A stretch of 54,785 nucleotides of DNA from Actinomycetota bacterium (GCA_016219715.1 JACRKX010000035.1:1-54785); one strand, 5' to 3'; shown: positions 26,506 to 35,688, counted from the stretch's first letter. Numbers and translations are program-made. The notes: generated from the letters alone by a model not told the origin.

Positions 26506-28215
26506 CTACTTGATGCTAAACGGCGCAGTCTTGGCCGGAGACTTGCCCTTGGCAGAGTCGGTGGCGACCGCGTTTAGCCGGTAGCTGCGAGCGGCCAGTC
26601 GCTTGCCGCCGATCTTGCGTGTGATCTTCAGGCTGTTGCGACCGGCTTTGCCGTTGTGGCGGAACGACTTAGACGCGCGCACCCACAACGTGCACTTCTT
26701 AGCGCGGCTGTTCTTGCGGGTGGCCTTGCGGCACTTCCCGTCGACCACGCGGCCGACCGTCTTGCGCTCGACGAAGAACGTAACGCGTGCCTTTTCTGTG
26801 AGCGTGTAGCGGATCTTCGCCCCGGCGCGAACCGTGCGCGGCGAGACCTTGAGAGTCTTCACCCACGGCGGCGTGTCGAACGAAATGGTCTTGGCCGCGC
26901 CGGCTCCGCCGGCACAGAACGTGGTCTGGCCGGTGTAGACCTGCTTGGTCGAGCATCCTGAGTCGTCGGTGGTCGTGAGCGTCACCTGGTAGACGCCGGG
27001 TTTGGCGAAGGTGTGGTCGAGCTTTGCGCCGCCGTTGACGGCACTCGTCGTGTCGCCGAAGTCCCAGTCGTAGCTGGCGATTGAACCGCGCCCGATCGTT
27101 GATGATCCGCCGTCGAACGACACCGAAAGCGGCCGTGTGTTCGCGCTGGCCACAAAGTCTGCGACCGGCGCTGGCGCTGGGCGAAACACAAGTCGTTCTG
27201 GTTCTCCCGGGTTATAGGCGGCGGCAAACGTGAAGGCAACCGGCTGACCGTCAGCGCCGATCGGCGATACCCAGATGCCGTTCTGCGCTCCGCCGTCGCG
27301 CATCGCGTAGAGGAATCGCCCGTCGGGCGAGACTGCGGTCGACTGCACGTCTTCGATCGAAAGGGGTGTGCCGACCGCGCTAAGCGTGCCGTCGGGCGCG
27401 ACGCGAATCGTGGTGACCGTGTCGGCGTTCGAGTCGCCGACGTAGACGTGGCCGCCAGACGGCGCCACGCCGGCGAAATCGGCGCTAACGTCGCCGGTCG
27501 GAACCGGAGTGCCGAGCGCCGCCAACGATCCGTCGGCCGCGATCGAATACGACGACACGATGTCGCCGCCACCCGGCTTCGAAACGGAGAACAGGAAGCG
27601 ACCGTCCGGCGAAACCTGGAGCGTGACGGCCCCTCCAAGCGGCGTGTTGCCAAGCGACGTGAGCGTGCCGTCGGAGCCGACCGAGAACCGCACGATCTGG
27701 TTGGAGATGACGCCGTAAAGGTGCTTACCGTCTGGCGTGACGGCGATGTCGCCGAATTCGGTGCCCGACATGAACGGCGAGCCGCCGATCTCGGTGAGCG
27801 CGCCACTCGCGTCGATCGAATAGACCTGAACACCCATGGTCAGGTTGCGCGTCGGGAAGTACGCGAAACGCCCGTCGGGTGAAACGACCGGGCCGTAAGC
27901 CTGGTTGGCGACGATCTTCGGCTGAGCCGGCGTGACCGTGCCAGCCGCGTCGACCGAGAACCCGCGCACGCCGCCGCTGAAGAGATACGAGGTCACGCCG
28001 CGAGTGCCATCGGGGGTCATCGAGAAACCCATGGTGCCGCCCCCTGTCACGCTAAACGGCGAACCGCTCAATTGGCTCAGCGAACCGTCCGCGGCCGTCG
28101 TGAAGCCGGCGACCTGGTCGTCGCTGTAGAGCGGCGCATAGAGCGTGGCCGCGGAAGCCGATCCGGCCGTAAACAGCGCAGCGACCAGCGCGACGAGAAT
28201 AAGTCTGTTGAGCAC
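26506..28215 (-). CDS. Secreted seven-bladed propeller protein with PKD domain and basic C-terminal module
   Basis: This is a 569-residue protein. A signal peptide (residues 1-22, LILVALVAALFTAGSASA) is followed by propeller repeats of the lactonase/YVTN type, with recurring SPDGRF/TPDGKH motifs to about residue 345. A PKD domain (about 355-425) contains YDWDFGDTTS and the FAKPGVYQVTLTTTDDSG strand. The last 120 residues form a basic module with two cysteines (GKC and KKC) and AARSYRLNAVATD. The same module ends the protein at 45057-47009. Such proteins are common in Solirubrobacterales genomes and probably sit outside the cell; ligand and role are unknown. It is convergent with the MpaB-like gene; a weak CCTGCG/CGCAGG stem (26429-26449) lies between them. 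Confidence 0.78.
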   Translation of the reverse strand: MLNRLILVALVAALFTAGSASAATLYAPLYSDDQVAGFTTAADGSLSQLSGSPFSVTGGGTMGFSMTPDGTRGVTSYLFSGGVRGFSVDAAGTVTPAQPKIVANQAYGPVVSPDGRFAYFPTRNLTMGVQVYSIDASGALTEIGGSPFMSGTEFGDIAVTPDGKHLYGVISNQIVRFSVGSDGTLTSLGNTPLGGAVTLQVSPDGRFLFSVSKPGGGDIVSSYSIAADGSLAALGTPVPTGDVSADFAGVAPSGGHVYVGDSNADTVTTIRVAPDGTLSAVGTPLSIEDVQSTAVSPDGRFLYAMRDGGAQNGIWVSPIGADGQPVAFTFAAAYNPGEPERLVFRPAPAPVADFVASANTRPLSVSFDGGSSTIGRGSIASYDWDFGDTTSAVNGGAKLDHTFAKPGVYQVTLTTTDDSGCSTKQVYTGQTTFCAGGAGAAKTISFDTPPWVKTLKVSPRTVRAGAKIRYTLTEKARVTFFVERKTVGRVVDGKCRKATRKNSRAKKCTLWVRASKSFRHNGKAGRNSLKITRKIGGKRLAARSYRLNAVATDSAKGKSPAKTAPFSIK

Positions 28216-28245
28216 GGCGAAGACTGTAGTCAGAAAACGCCTGGC

Positions 28246-30789
28246 TTACCTGACAACGATGTTGACGAGTTTGCCGGGCACGACGATCTGCTTGACCGTC
28301 TCTTTGCCGTCGATGTGCGACTGAACTCGCTCGGACGCGCGGGCGAGTTCGATCAGTTCGTCTTCGCTGGCGTCGGCCGCGGCCTCGATCTTGTCACGCA
28401 CCTTGCCGTTGACCTGCACGACCAGTGTGATCGAGTCCGATGCGAGATACGCGGCGTCGGCCGCCGGCCAGGTGACCTCCCAGACGCGCCCTCCGCCGAG
28501 CATGTCGTAGACCTCCGCGCCGAGATGCGGCGCGAACGGAAACAGCAGCGAACCGGCGGTAGCCGTCGCGAAACGCAGCGACGAGGCGTCGGCATCGTCT
28601 GAATCCAGCAGCGCGTCTTTGCACTTGTAGAGCTCGTTGACCAGCTCCATCACCGCCGCAATCGCGGTGTTGAACGCGAAACGTCCCTCCATGTCGCCGG
28701 TCACCTTGTCGATCGCCCAATGCGCCTTGCGCATGACCGCCTGCGCACCGTCGCTCAGCGCTCCGCTCGAACGGTCGGCGTCGGCCGACTGCGGGGCTGC
28801 CACGCCCAGCGACGCATCGGTGCGCTGCTCGACCTCAACTGCCAGGCGCCATAGCCGCGCCAGGAAGCGATGCACACCCTCGACCCCTTCGTCGGCCCAG
28901 TCGGCGTCCTGGTCGGGCGGACCGATGAAGAGGATGTAACAGCGAGCCGTGTCGGCGCCGTACTTCTCGACGTAGGCCGACGGGCTGATCACGTTGCCCT
29001 TGCTCTTGCTCATCTTCGCGCCGTCGCGCGTGATCATGCCCTGCGTAAAGAGGTTCTTGAACGGCTCGACGGCGCCCACGAGGCCGAGATCGTGCAGCGC
29101 CTTGGTGAAGAAGCGCGCGTACATCAGGTGCAGGATCGCGTGCTCGACGCCACCGATGTAGTTGTCGACCGGCATCCACTCGTTGAGCACGGCGCGATGC
29201 CAGGCCTCGCGGTCGTTGCGGGCGTCTGTGTAGCGCATGAAGTACCACGATGAGTCGACGAACGTGTCCATCGTGTCGGTCTCGCGCCGGGCCGGGCCCT
29301 TGCACTCGGGGCAATGCACCTCGACCCAGCCGGTCGCCGCGGCCAGCGGGCTCTTGCCCTTGGGCACGTAGTCGTCGATATCCGGCAGCTCGACGGGCAG
29401 CCGGGCCTCGGGCACGGGCACGATGCCGCAGTCGTCGCAGTGCACGACCGGTATCGGGCAGCCCCAGTAACGCTGGCGGCTGACCAGCCAGTCGCGCAGC
29501 TTGTAGTTGACGGTGGCCTTGCCACGGCCATCGGCGCCGAGCCACCCGGTTATCTCGCGCTTCGCGTCGACCGAGCTCTTGCCGCTGAAGTCACCGCTGT
29601 TGACGAGCACGTCGCTCTCGGTCGACGAGACGTAGGCCTGTTCGGCGAGCTGTTCGGAGATGTCTGCCGGCTGACCGCCCTCGCCGGCTGGCGCGATCAC
29701 CTGGCGGATCTCGATGCCGTACTTCTTCGCGAACTCGTAGTCGCGCTGGTCGTGAGCAGGCACGGCCATGATCGCGCCGGTGCCGTACTCCATCAGCACG
29801 TAGTCGCTGACGTACATCGGGATCGCCTCGCCATTGACGGGGTTGACGACACTGCGACCGAGCGGCACGCCGGTCTTCTCCTTGTCGTCGGCGCCGCGCT
29901 CTTCCTTGCTCTTGCGGGCTGCGGCGTTGACGTAGTCGCGCACGGCTTGCTCGGCGCCCGTGCCTTCGGCGAGCTTGAAGACGTCGGGATGCTCGGGCGC
30001 CATCACGAAGAACGTCGCGCCGAACAGCGTGTCGGGGCGAGTCGTGAAGACGGGATAATCGATGCCGAGTTCTTCACAGGAAAAGACGACCTCAGCGCCC
30101 TCGGAGCGGCCGATCCAGTTTCGCTGCATCGTGATGACGTTGTCGGGCCAGCTTTCGAGCTGCGCGAAGTCGTCGAGCAGTCGCTCCGCGTACTCGGTGA
30201 TCTTGAAGAACCACTGCTTGAGCTGCTTGATCTCGACGGCCGCGCCGCAACGTTCGCAGTGGCCGTCGACGACCTGCTCGTTGGCCAGAACCGTCTGGTC
30301 GTTCGGGCACCAGTTGACGGCCGCTTCCTTCTGGTAGGCAAGGCCGGCCTCGAACAGCTTCAGGAAGATCCATTGCGTCCAGCGGTAGTAGCCGGGCTCG
30401 TGCGTGCCGAACTCACGATCCCAGTCGATTGAAACGCCCCATGTCTCGAACTGGCGGCGGAACTCGGCGATCGCGTCTTCGGTGCTCTCGCGCGGGTTCT
30501 CGGCAGGCAGACCGAAGCTGTCGTAGCCCATCGGGTGCAGCACGCGCATGCCGTTGCGGCGACGGTAGTGAGCGAGCGCATCGCCTACGGAGTAGACCTT
30601 GAGATGCCCCATGTGCGGCTCGCCGCTGGGATACGGGAGCATTTCGAGCACGTAGGAGCTGGGCCGGTCGTCGGGCTTGTTGCTGACGTGCCAGGTCTTC
30701 TCGTCGCGCCAGATCTGTTGCCACTTGGGCTCGATCGTCGTCGGGTCGTAGCGCAGGTGCTGGACGTCGCTCTCGGCGGGGGTGCTCAT
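28246..30789 (-). CDS. leuS: Leucyl-tRNA synthetase
   Basis: This is an 847-residue class I synthetase charging tRNA-Leu. HIGH-type motif HMGH is at residues 59-62 in PYPSGEPHMGHLKVYS, the KMSKS loop is GAKMSKSKGN, and the CP1 editing domain lies between them (TTRPDTLFGATFFVMAPEHP, GTGAIMAVPAHDQRD). The zinc-site region has paired cysteines (WCPNDQTVLANEQV, then CERCG). The C-terminal anticodon domain is complete, ending VPGKLVNIVVR. The start is ATG 30789; the longer frame to 30834 lacks family support. Only 11 bases separate it from the upstream membrane-protein gene. Confidence 0.96.
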   Translation of the reverse strand: MSTPAESDVQHLRYDPTTIEPKWQQIWRDEKTWHVSNKPDDRPSSYVLEMLPYPSGEPHMGHLKVYSVGDALAHYRRRNGMRVLHPMGYDSFGLPAENPRESTEDAIAEFRRQFETWGVSIDWDREFGTHEPGYYRWTQWIFLKLFEAGLAYQKEAAVNWCPNDQTVLANEQVVDGHCERCGAAVEIKQLKQWFFKITEYAERLLDDFAQLESWPDNVITMQRNWIGRSEGAEVVFSCEELGIDYPVFTTRPDTLFGATFFVMAPEHPDVFKLAEGTGAEQAVRDYVNAAARKSKEERGADDKEKTGVPLGRSVVNPVNGEAIPMYVSDYVLMEYGTGAIMAVPAHDQRDYEFAKKYGIEIRQVIAPAGEGGQPADISEQLAEQAYVSSTESDVLVNSGDFSGKSSVDAKREITGWLGADGRGKATVNYKLRDWLVSRQRYWGCPIPVVHCDDCGIVPVPEARLPVELPDIDDYVPKGKSPLAAATGWVEVHCPECKGPARRETDTMDTFVDSSWYFMRYTDARNDREAWHRAVLNEWMPVDNYIGGVEHAILHLMYARFFTKALHDLGLVGAVEPFKNLFTQGMITRDGAKMSKSKGNVISPSAYVEKYGADTARCYILFIGPPDQDADWADEGVEGVHRFLARLWRLAVEVEQRTDASLGVAAPQSADADRSSGALSDGAQAVMRKAHWAIDKVTGDMEGRFAFNTAIAAVMELVNELYKCKDALLDSDDADASSLRFATATAGSLLFPFAPHLGAEVYDMLGGGRVWEVTWPAADAAYLASDSITLVVQVNGKVRDKIEAAADASEDELIELARASERVQSHIDGKETVKQIVVPGKLVNIVVR

Positions 30790-30800
30790 TGGACGGCAGG

Positions 30801-31472
30801 TTAGTCGCCGGACGGCGGCACACCCTCGCGCCACGACCGGCCCTCGATCAGTCCGCGCAGAACCAGTCCAGTCAGCAGCGCGACGACCGCGGCCATTGCC
30901 AGCCCTCCGATTGCCGCACAGGCAATGCGAGCAGCGGTGTCATCGGGAGCGGCGGCCAGCGCGATGAAGGTGAACGGCAACCCCGCAAACCACGCGAGGG
31001 CGTTGACGGTCACCCAGCGCCCGGCCGCGGCGACGTGCCGTCGCAGCACGAGCGACTGCGCCCAGCCGATCGAAAACAGCATCACGGGAACAGCCGACAC
31101 ACCGATGATCGCCAGCAGAACATCGGGAACGCGATCGCCAAACGAGTCGCTGAGCATTCCCGGCATCATGCCCAGCGACCATGCGACGCATGCGGCCAGG
31201 GCCGTATTGCGAACCCATTCGCCACGCTCGAACCCGGTCAGCTCGTCACGCAGCACACGTGACTGAGCCCAGCCGAGCACAGCCCCCTCGCCGGCGCCGG
31301 CCAGCACGACCGGTAGGTAAAGCGCGGCGTCACCGAGGCCAGCCGTGGCAAGCGCGCCCCAGACCGACATTGGCACCATGAACCCAACGAACTCGCCGAA
31401 CGTGGCATGTACCACCCAGCGGCCGAGTATGCCTCGCGGGCGCGGCACGGCCGCGCCTCGATCGTCTGTCAC
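30801..31472 (-). CDS. Membrane protein with internal duplication, function unknown
   Basis: This 223-residue protein has about six hydrophobic segments. It carries an internal repeat: GWAQSRVLRDELTG in the first half and GWAQSLVLRRHVAAAG in the second, each following a Gly-rich helix, so it looks like a duplicated three-helix unit. Similar GWAQ-x2-VLR repeats occur in uncharacterised membrane proteins of several phyla. The GTG at 31472 overlaps the SRPBCC gene stop (GTGA), and leuS starts 11 bases after its stop. No catalytic motif is seen and I do not assign a function. Confidence 0.6.
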   Translation of the reverse strand: MTDDRGAAVPRPRGILGRWVVHATFGEFVGFMVPMSVWGALATAGLGDAALYLPVVLAGAGEGAVLGWAQSRVLRDELTGFERGEWVRNTALAACVAWSLGMMPGMLSDSFGDRVPDVLLAIIGVSAVPVMLFSIGWAQSLVLRRHVAAAGRWVTVNALAWFAGLPFTFIALAAAPDDTAARIACAAIGGLAMAAVVALLTGLVLRGLIEGRSWREGVPPSGD

Positions 31473-32143
31473 GCTGGCGACTGGGATTTCCCAGTCCTGC
31501 GCCGCAGTTCACGGAACTGCTTGGTCTGCATCACCCAGTGAACGGGCTCCCAGAACAACCACGCGCTGACCTCATTGGGCAGCCGCGGCTCGGCCCGGGC
31601 CACGCCGCCGACAATCAGCCGCGTGCGACCGCCGGGCAGTTCGCGCAGGTGGAATGCCCAGGTGCTGTCGCTGAAAGACTCCGGTGACTCGGTCGCCGGA
31701 TCGAACATCCGCCCCGACGGCAGCACCATCGGCGCGCGCAGGATCAACGTGTGCGGTGGGTCCGCGAGCGCGACGTCGAACCAGTGGTCGCTCTTGGTCG
31801 TGCTGCGTATGCGGTCGCCGGTCGCCACGGCCCAATCGGGATTCAACTCGCGAGCGCTCGGCCGGCCGCCGTTGTCGAGCCGATCCCAGCTGTAGAAGCC
31901 CGCGCGGTCGCAGCCCATCTGCGCCAGCCACGGCCACACCTCGGACGGCGGAGCATCGAGCGTGGTCGCCATCACCGGCTGACGTTCGCCGCCCTCGACC
32001 AGATCGTCGCCGGGGTAGGTTGCGGCGTTCTCGGCCTCGGTCGCGCCCCACGTGAGCATCAACGGCCGGAAGACCAGGGCGTACGCGGCAACCGCACTCG
32101 CAAGGCCCGCCAGGCCGGCGCACCGTCGTAGCCGCCCGCGCAT
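31469..32143 (-). CDS. SRPBCC (polyketide-cyclase-like) protein with N-terminal membrane segment
   Basis: This 224-residue protein has an Arg-rich start and one hydrophobic segment (CAGLAGLASAVAAYALVF, about residues 8-25). A START/SRPBCC-type domain follows: VMATTLDAPPSEVWPWLAQM, then a beta-rich region and a C-terminal helix. Such domains bind hydrophobic ligands; the ligand here is unknown. The ATG at 32143 forms a TGATG overlap with the upstream F420-nitroreductase gene and has GGAGG five bases before it. A longer frame to 32245 is therefore unnecessary. The partner genes suggest a small redox/lipid-related operon. Confidence 0.7.
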   Translation of the reverse strand: MRGRLRRCAGLAGLASAVAAYALVFRPLMLTWGATEAENAATYPGDDLVEGGERQPVMATTLDAPPSEVWPWLAQMGCDRAGFYSWDRLDNGGRPSARELNPDWAVATGDRIRSTTKSDHWFDVALADPPHTLILRAPMVLPSGRMFDPATESPESFSDSTWAFHLRELPGGRTRLIVGGVARAEPRLPNEVSAWLFWEPVHWVMQTKQFRELRRRTGKSQSPA

Positions 32144-32568
32144 CACTCCTCCCCGGCGGGTACCAGCCGCACGACCGGGATCTCGCGACCGGCGCGGATC
32201 TGAACCTTGTCTAGCAACGGGTTGAGTTCGATCAGCCTCCTCCACAGCTCGTCACGCTCACCGGGCTCAGCCACTTTCGCGCGCGCGCTCCACAGGCGAC
32301 CTCCGGTCTGCACCATGACGCCGGGGTCGGCCTCGATGTTGCGGAACCACTGTGGAGCCTCTGGCGCGCCGCCGGCCGCGGCCACGATCAGCTTCTCGCC
32401 GTCGACCTCCTCGTATTGGACGGGCGTGCGGCGCGGTAGGCCGCTGGTTCGTCCGGTTGTGGTCAGCAGCAACACGCGATGACCACCGAAGCTGCCGCCG
32501 ACACGGCCCTGCGTGCGGTCGTACACCCAGGCGTTGAGATGATTGAACTTGACCTTCAGCGACGACAC
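32143..32568 (-). CDS. F420-dependent nitroreductase/quinone reductase (Ddn family)
   Basis: This 141-residue protein of the split beta-barrel flavin/deazaflavin family begins with an amphipathic helix (SSLKVKFNHLNAWVYDRT). GRTSGLPRRTPV and VAAAGGAPEAPQWFRNIEADP follow, the Ddn signature region that binds F420. Known relatives reduce menaquinone or nitro compounds using F420H2 at the membrane face. It implies that this organism makes coenzyme F420. It is first in a three-gene coupled operon with the SRPBCC and membrane proteins. Confidence 0.85.
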   Translation of the reverse strand: MSSLKVKFNHLNAWVYDRTQGRVGGSFGGHRVLLLTTTGRTSGLPRRTPVQYEEVDGEKLIVAAAGGAPEAPQWFRNIEADPGVMVQTGGRLWSARAKVAEPGERDELWRRLIELNPLLDKVQIRAGREIPVVRLVPAGEE

Positions 32569-32610
32569 ACGCTGAACGCTACAGATCGCCGGGCGAGCGC
32601 GTATCCGTGG

Positions 32611-33234
32611 TCACTGCGGATCGCGCCACATCAGGTACAGGCGCGGACCGCCACGTGGCAGGTCGTATTCGCCGGTGACCTTGAACCCGCGCCCCTCGTA
32701 AAACGGGACGTTGGCTTCCTTTGACGACTCCAGGTAGGCGCCAACACCCTGCTCGTCGCAGCGCCCGAGCACCGGCGCAACGACCGTCGCCCCCAGCCCC
32801 TGGCCCTGCGCAGACGGAGCGACGCCCAGATCCGACAGGTACCAGTGTGGTCGCTGTGGGTGCTGGGACTCGACCCCCATGAAGCCGCGCACGATCGCCG
32901 GCACGCGCGGCAGCAGGCCGGGATGAAGGCTCGCTCGCAACATGCGCAGTTCATCGCGCAGCGGCATGCGCCAGTGGCCCGGCGGCATCCAGAGCGCCGC
33001 CGCGTCGCGCCGATCGGTGGTCCACACCTCACCGTTGCGCTGCGCCTGCGCCACGTCGACCGTATAGACGCGCGGCAGAATGCGCCGGCGCAGGTCGTCG
33101 TCGGGAAAGATCCACTCGGCCACCGGGTCGTCGTAAAACGCATCGGCGAGCGTGCCGGCCAGTTCCGGCCGGTCGGCCTCCGCCGCGAGATGCGTGCCCG
33201 CCGCGGGCGCGCGTGGGACTGCGTCTGGACCCAC
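32611..33234 (-). CDS. GNAT family N-acetyltransferase
   Basis: This 207-residue GNAT has a central acetyl-CoA motif A, LGVAPSAQGQGLGATVVAPVL (strand plus the Q-G-Q-G-L-G pyrophosphate loop). The typical C-terminal strand reads AYLESSKEANVPFYEGRGF. The N-terminal region (LADAFYDDPVAEWIFPDD) resembles the MarR-linked or puromycin-acetyltransferase-like subgroup. The substrate is unknown. It lies five bases after the SDR stop and 42 bases before the nitroreductase start, so it may be co-transcribed with both. Confidence 0.82.
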   Translation of the reverse strand: MGPDAVPRAPAAGTHLAAEADRPELAGTLADAFYDDPVAEWIFPDDDLRRRILPRVYTVDVAQAQRNGEVWTTDRRDAAALWMPPGHWRMPLRDELRMLRASLHPGLLPRVPAIVRGFMGVESQHPQRPHWYLSDLGVAPSAQGQGLGATVVAPVLGRCDEQGVGAYLESSKEANVPFYEGRGFKVTGEYDLPRGGPRLYLMWRDPQ

Positions 33235-33239
33235 CGGCC

Positions 33240-33931
33240 TCAGAGATCCTGTGCCGTCGGCCGGACGAGGATCAGGTTCACATCGACGTGCGCGGGCTGT
33301 GAGAGCGCATAGAGCACTGCACGCGCGATGTCTTCTGCCTCCAGCGCGCCCTCGCCCGCGCCGCTGTCGAAGAACGGCGTGTCAGTCATTCCCGGCGCGA
33401 TCAAAGTGGTGCGCACGCCGCTGCCGTTCAAGTCCTGCCGAAGCGACTCGGCCATGCCGTGAACCGCGAACTTGGTGGCCGAGTAGAGCGAACCCTTGAT
33501 TGACCGCGCTCCCGCCACGCTGCCGGTCAGCACGAAGTGACCCTTGCGCGCGCGAATCTCGTCTTGGGCGGCGCGGATCGTCAGCGCCGGACCGAGCACG
33601 TTTGTCAGCACCATGTCGCGCCAATGTTCTGGCGTCTCAGCGGCGAAACCGCGCGCGGCGCCGAAACCGGCGTTGGCGAAGGCCGCGTCGAGCCGGCCGA
33701 AGCGATCGATGGCGGCCGCCACGACGGCTTGCTGATCTGCGAAGTCGGTGACGTCACAGCGCACGGCGAGAGCGTCGTCAGGCCCGAGCTCGCCTGCGAG
33801 CGCGGCAAGCTTGTCTTCAGAGCGAGCCGCCAGCACGACCTTCCACCCGGCTGACACCGCCAAACGCGCCGTGGCGGCGCCGATGCCCGTCGAGCCGCCG
33901 GTGATCAGCAGTACGCGGCCTTCGCCGCCAC
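33240..33931 (-). CDS. Short-chain dehydrogenase/reductase, 5' end frame-disrupted
   Basis: This is an SDR with the NAD(P) loop TGGSTGIGAATA and an acidic/basic cofactor region (AARSEDK). The catalytic Ser (LTGSVAGARS), the Tyr-x3-Lys pair in YSATKFAVHG, and TLIAPGMTDTPFF complete the active site. No ATG, GTG or TTG exists in this frame between 34139 and the conserved core. One base added near 33918-33922 would join GTG 33931 to the core as MAAKGRVLLITGG, a typical SDR start of about 230 residues. So either a one-base loss (true or sequencing) or a rare CTG start at 33911 must be assumed. The substrate is unknown. Confidence 0.75.
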
Positions 33932-34029
33932 GTGTCTCGTGGAATCGGGCCTGCGGCGGCCGGCAACCGGGCGAGCGGCAGCGAGCAAGGCTGCGTGTTC
34001 GGCAGAGACGACGACGCGGCCGGGCGCGC

Positions 34030-35100
34030 TCAGACCGCGATGCGAGAGTCGTCGTCTTCGCGCGAGGTGCCGACGCTGCCGGGAATGAAGTGACAGACCC
34101 GGTTGCGGCCGGAGTTCTTCGCAGCGTAGAGTGCGGCATCGGCCGCTTCGAATACGTGGTCGTAGTCGAAGACCTCGCCGTGAGAGGAGCAGCTCACGCC
34201 GAAGCTCATCGTCACGTTGAGTCCACCGCGGCGGCCGGCGGCCACAGAACGGTGCAGCCGGTGGGCGAACGCAAGCGTCTCGTCGAAGTCGGCGCCCGGG
34301 AGCAGCAGCAGGAACTCCTCGCCGCCGATCCGGTAGGCCAGGTCGAAGGCGCGCAGCTCTTTGCGCAATAGGTAGGCGAGATCCTTCAGAACGGCGTCGC
34401 CGACCTGGTGACCGTGCTCGTCGTTGATGACCTTGAAGTGGTCGATGTCGGCGACGATCACGCCAATCGGCTCGGAGGTGATCGCCGAGCGCTGGGTCAG
34501 CTCCTCGGTGCGGTTGGCCAGCGCGTGGCGGTTGAGCAGGCCGGTCAGCGGATCGATCACGGCCTCGGTGCGGTGTTCTCGGTCCGACTGCATCAGCGCG
34601 GTCGAAAGAATCGCGGCACTGATCACCAGGGCGATCGGCGCGAACAGGCTCGGGGGGTCGCTGAGCACGGCAGAGGTGTCGACGGCAAAGGCCACGCCGA
34701 CCATCATCAAGACGGTGGTGGCGACTCCGATCGTCACACCACGCACCGAGAAACGCGCGCTGAGCGTCACGATCGGGATCGCGAACCATGCCATCGCAGG
34801 CGAATCGACGCCGCCGGTCAGCGCGACGCTCGCGGCGATCATCACCTCCGACGCGGCCCATCCGGCGAACAAGACGTTTTCCGGCTTGGAAACACCCTCG
34901 GTCTGCCGGCGAGCAAACGTGAAGAAGACGCCGGCGACCGTCAACGGGATCAGCGTCCACCAGCCGATCCACGGCCCGCTGAGAACCAGGCACACGGCCA
35001 GAACCAGCAGCGCCTTCCGGCGCAGCGGTTCGATGCGCGCGTCCATGTCGAGCATCCGCTCGCGGTCCATGCCGTCCCGAATCAGCCAGGAATCTGCCAT
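34030..35100 (-). CDS. Membrane diguanylate cyclase (GGDEF domain)
   Basis: This 356-residue protein has an N-terminal membrane region with about six short helices (residues 28-165). A GGDEF domain follows (about 178-345), with DPLTGLLNRHAL, VADIDHFKVINDEHGH and the active-site GGEEF. An RAFD inhibitory I-site (RxxD) lies five residues before GGEEF, so product feedback by cyclic-di-GMP is likely. No sensor domain of a named family is seen; the membrane part may respond to a ligand. It is separated by about 170 bases from the nar-operon cytochrome gene upstream. No EAL partner is in the window. Confidence 0.88.
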   Translation of the reverse strand: MADSWLIRDGMDRERMLDMDARIEPLRRKALLVLAVCLVLSGPWIGWWTLIPLTVAGVFFTFARRQTEGVSKPENVLFAGWAASEVMIAASVALTGGVDSPAMAWFAIPIVTLSARFSVRGVTIGVATTVLMMVGVAFAVDTSAVLSDPPSLFAPIALVISAAILSTALMQSDREHRTEAVIDPLTGLLNRHALANRTEELTQRSAITSEPIGVIVADIDHFKVINDEHGHQVGDAVLKDLAYLLRKELRAFDLAYRIGGEEFLLLLPGADFDETLAFAHRLHRSVAAGRRGGLNVTMSFGVSCSSHGEVFDYDHVFEAADAALYAAKNSGRNRVCHFIPGSVGTSREDDDSRIAV

Positions 35101-35223
35101 TGCCTACAGATCGGCCAGAGCGTGGGAGAAATTGACGGAAAAGTGGCTAATTCCCGTTAATTAAGTGTTACGTCCACCGAGAGGAAGACAAACATGCCCC
35201 TCGACGGGTAGGAACTCCGGCTT

Positions 35224-35257
35224 GCGCGGGGTCTCGCCTGCGCACGAGACCCCGCGC
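35224..35257 (-). terminator. Strong GC-rich stem-loop after the nar operon
   Basis: A perfect 13-base stem (GCGCGGGGTCTCG with its complement) closes on an eight-base loop. It begins 14 bases after the cytochrome c stop on the minus strand. No T-run follows, which is common for actinobacterial terminators. It most likely ends the narGHJI-cytochrome transcript and separates it from the diguanylate cyclase gene. Confidence 0.7.
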
Positions 35258-35271
35258 GATGCCGGCTCGCC

Positions 35272-35688
35272 CTACTGGGCGAGGCTTTTGACGTATTCAG
35301 CGATCGCCTTGCTGTCGGCTTCGCTGAACTTGCCTTTGTAACTGGCCATTGCGGCAGGCGGGTTCTCGAGGATGTCGACGATGTATGCGGTGTCGACCTT
35401 GCCCCCCTTTGCCCCCTGTGCTCCCCACAATCCGGCCCATGTCGGGCCGGCGCCAGAGCCGCCGTCGATCGTGTGACACGACGTGCAGCCATTGCTTTCG
35501 GCGAGCGACTTTCCGCTGCCGGCAAGTTTTTCGTCGTACTTGACCTCGCTCGATGCGGCCGGCCCACCGGCCGCGCCACCGGTCGCGTCTTCTTCCCATG
35601 GGCTCGTCCAGAGCGCGACTCCGACGATCGCCACAAGCACTGCCAGCCCTGCCGCGACGAGCGGCATCGAGGACGGCTTGACATTCAT
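35272..35688 (-). CDS. Membrane-anchored monohaem cytochrome c of the nar operon
   Basis: This is a 138-residue protein. One N-terminal membrane helix (residues 9-27, PLVAAGLAVLVAIVGVALW) is followed by a Gly/Ala linker and a class I cytochrome c domain. The haem site is CTSCH at 68-72, and Met114 in PPAAMASY is the probable sixth ligand. The domain should face outside. The ATG at 35688 overlaps the narI stop (ATGA), so it is the last gene of the nar operon. It could pass electrons to or from NarI, as proposed for NarC in Thermus and for cytochromes beside nitrite oxidoreductases. A longer frame to 35892 only shadows narI. Confidence 0.88.
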   Translation of the reverse strand: MNVKPSSMPLVAAGLAVLVAIVGVALWTSPWEEDATGGAAGGPAASSEVKYDEKLAGSGKSLAESNGCTSCHTIDGGSGAGPTWAGLWGAQGAKGGKVDTAYIVDILENPPAAMASYKGKFSEADSKAIAEYVKSLAQ

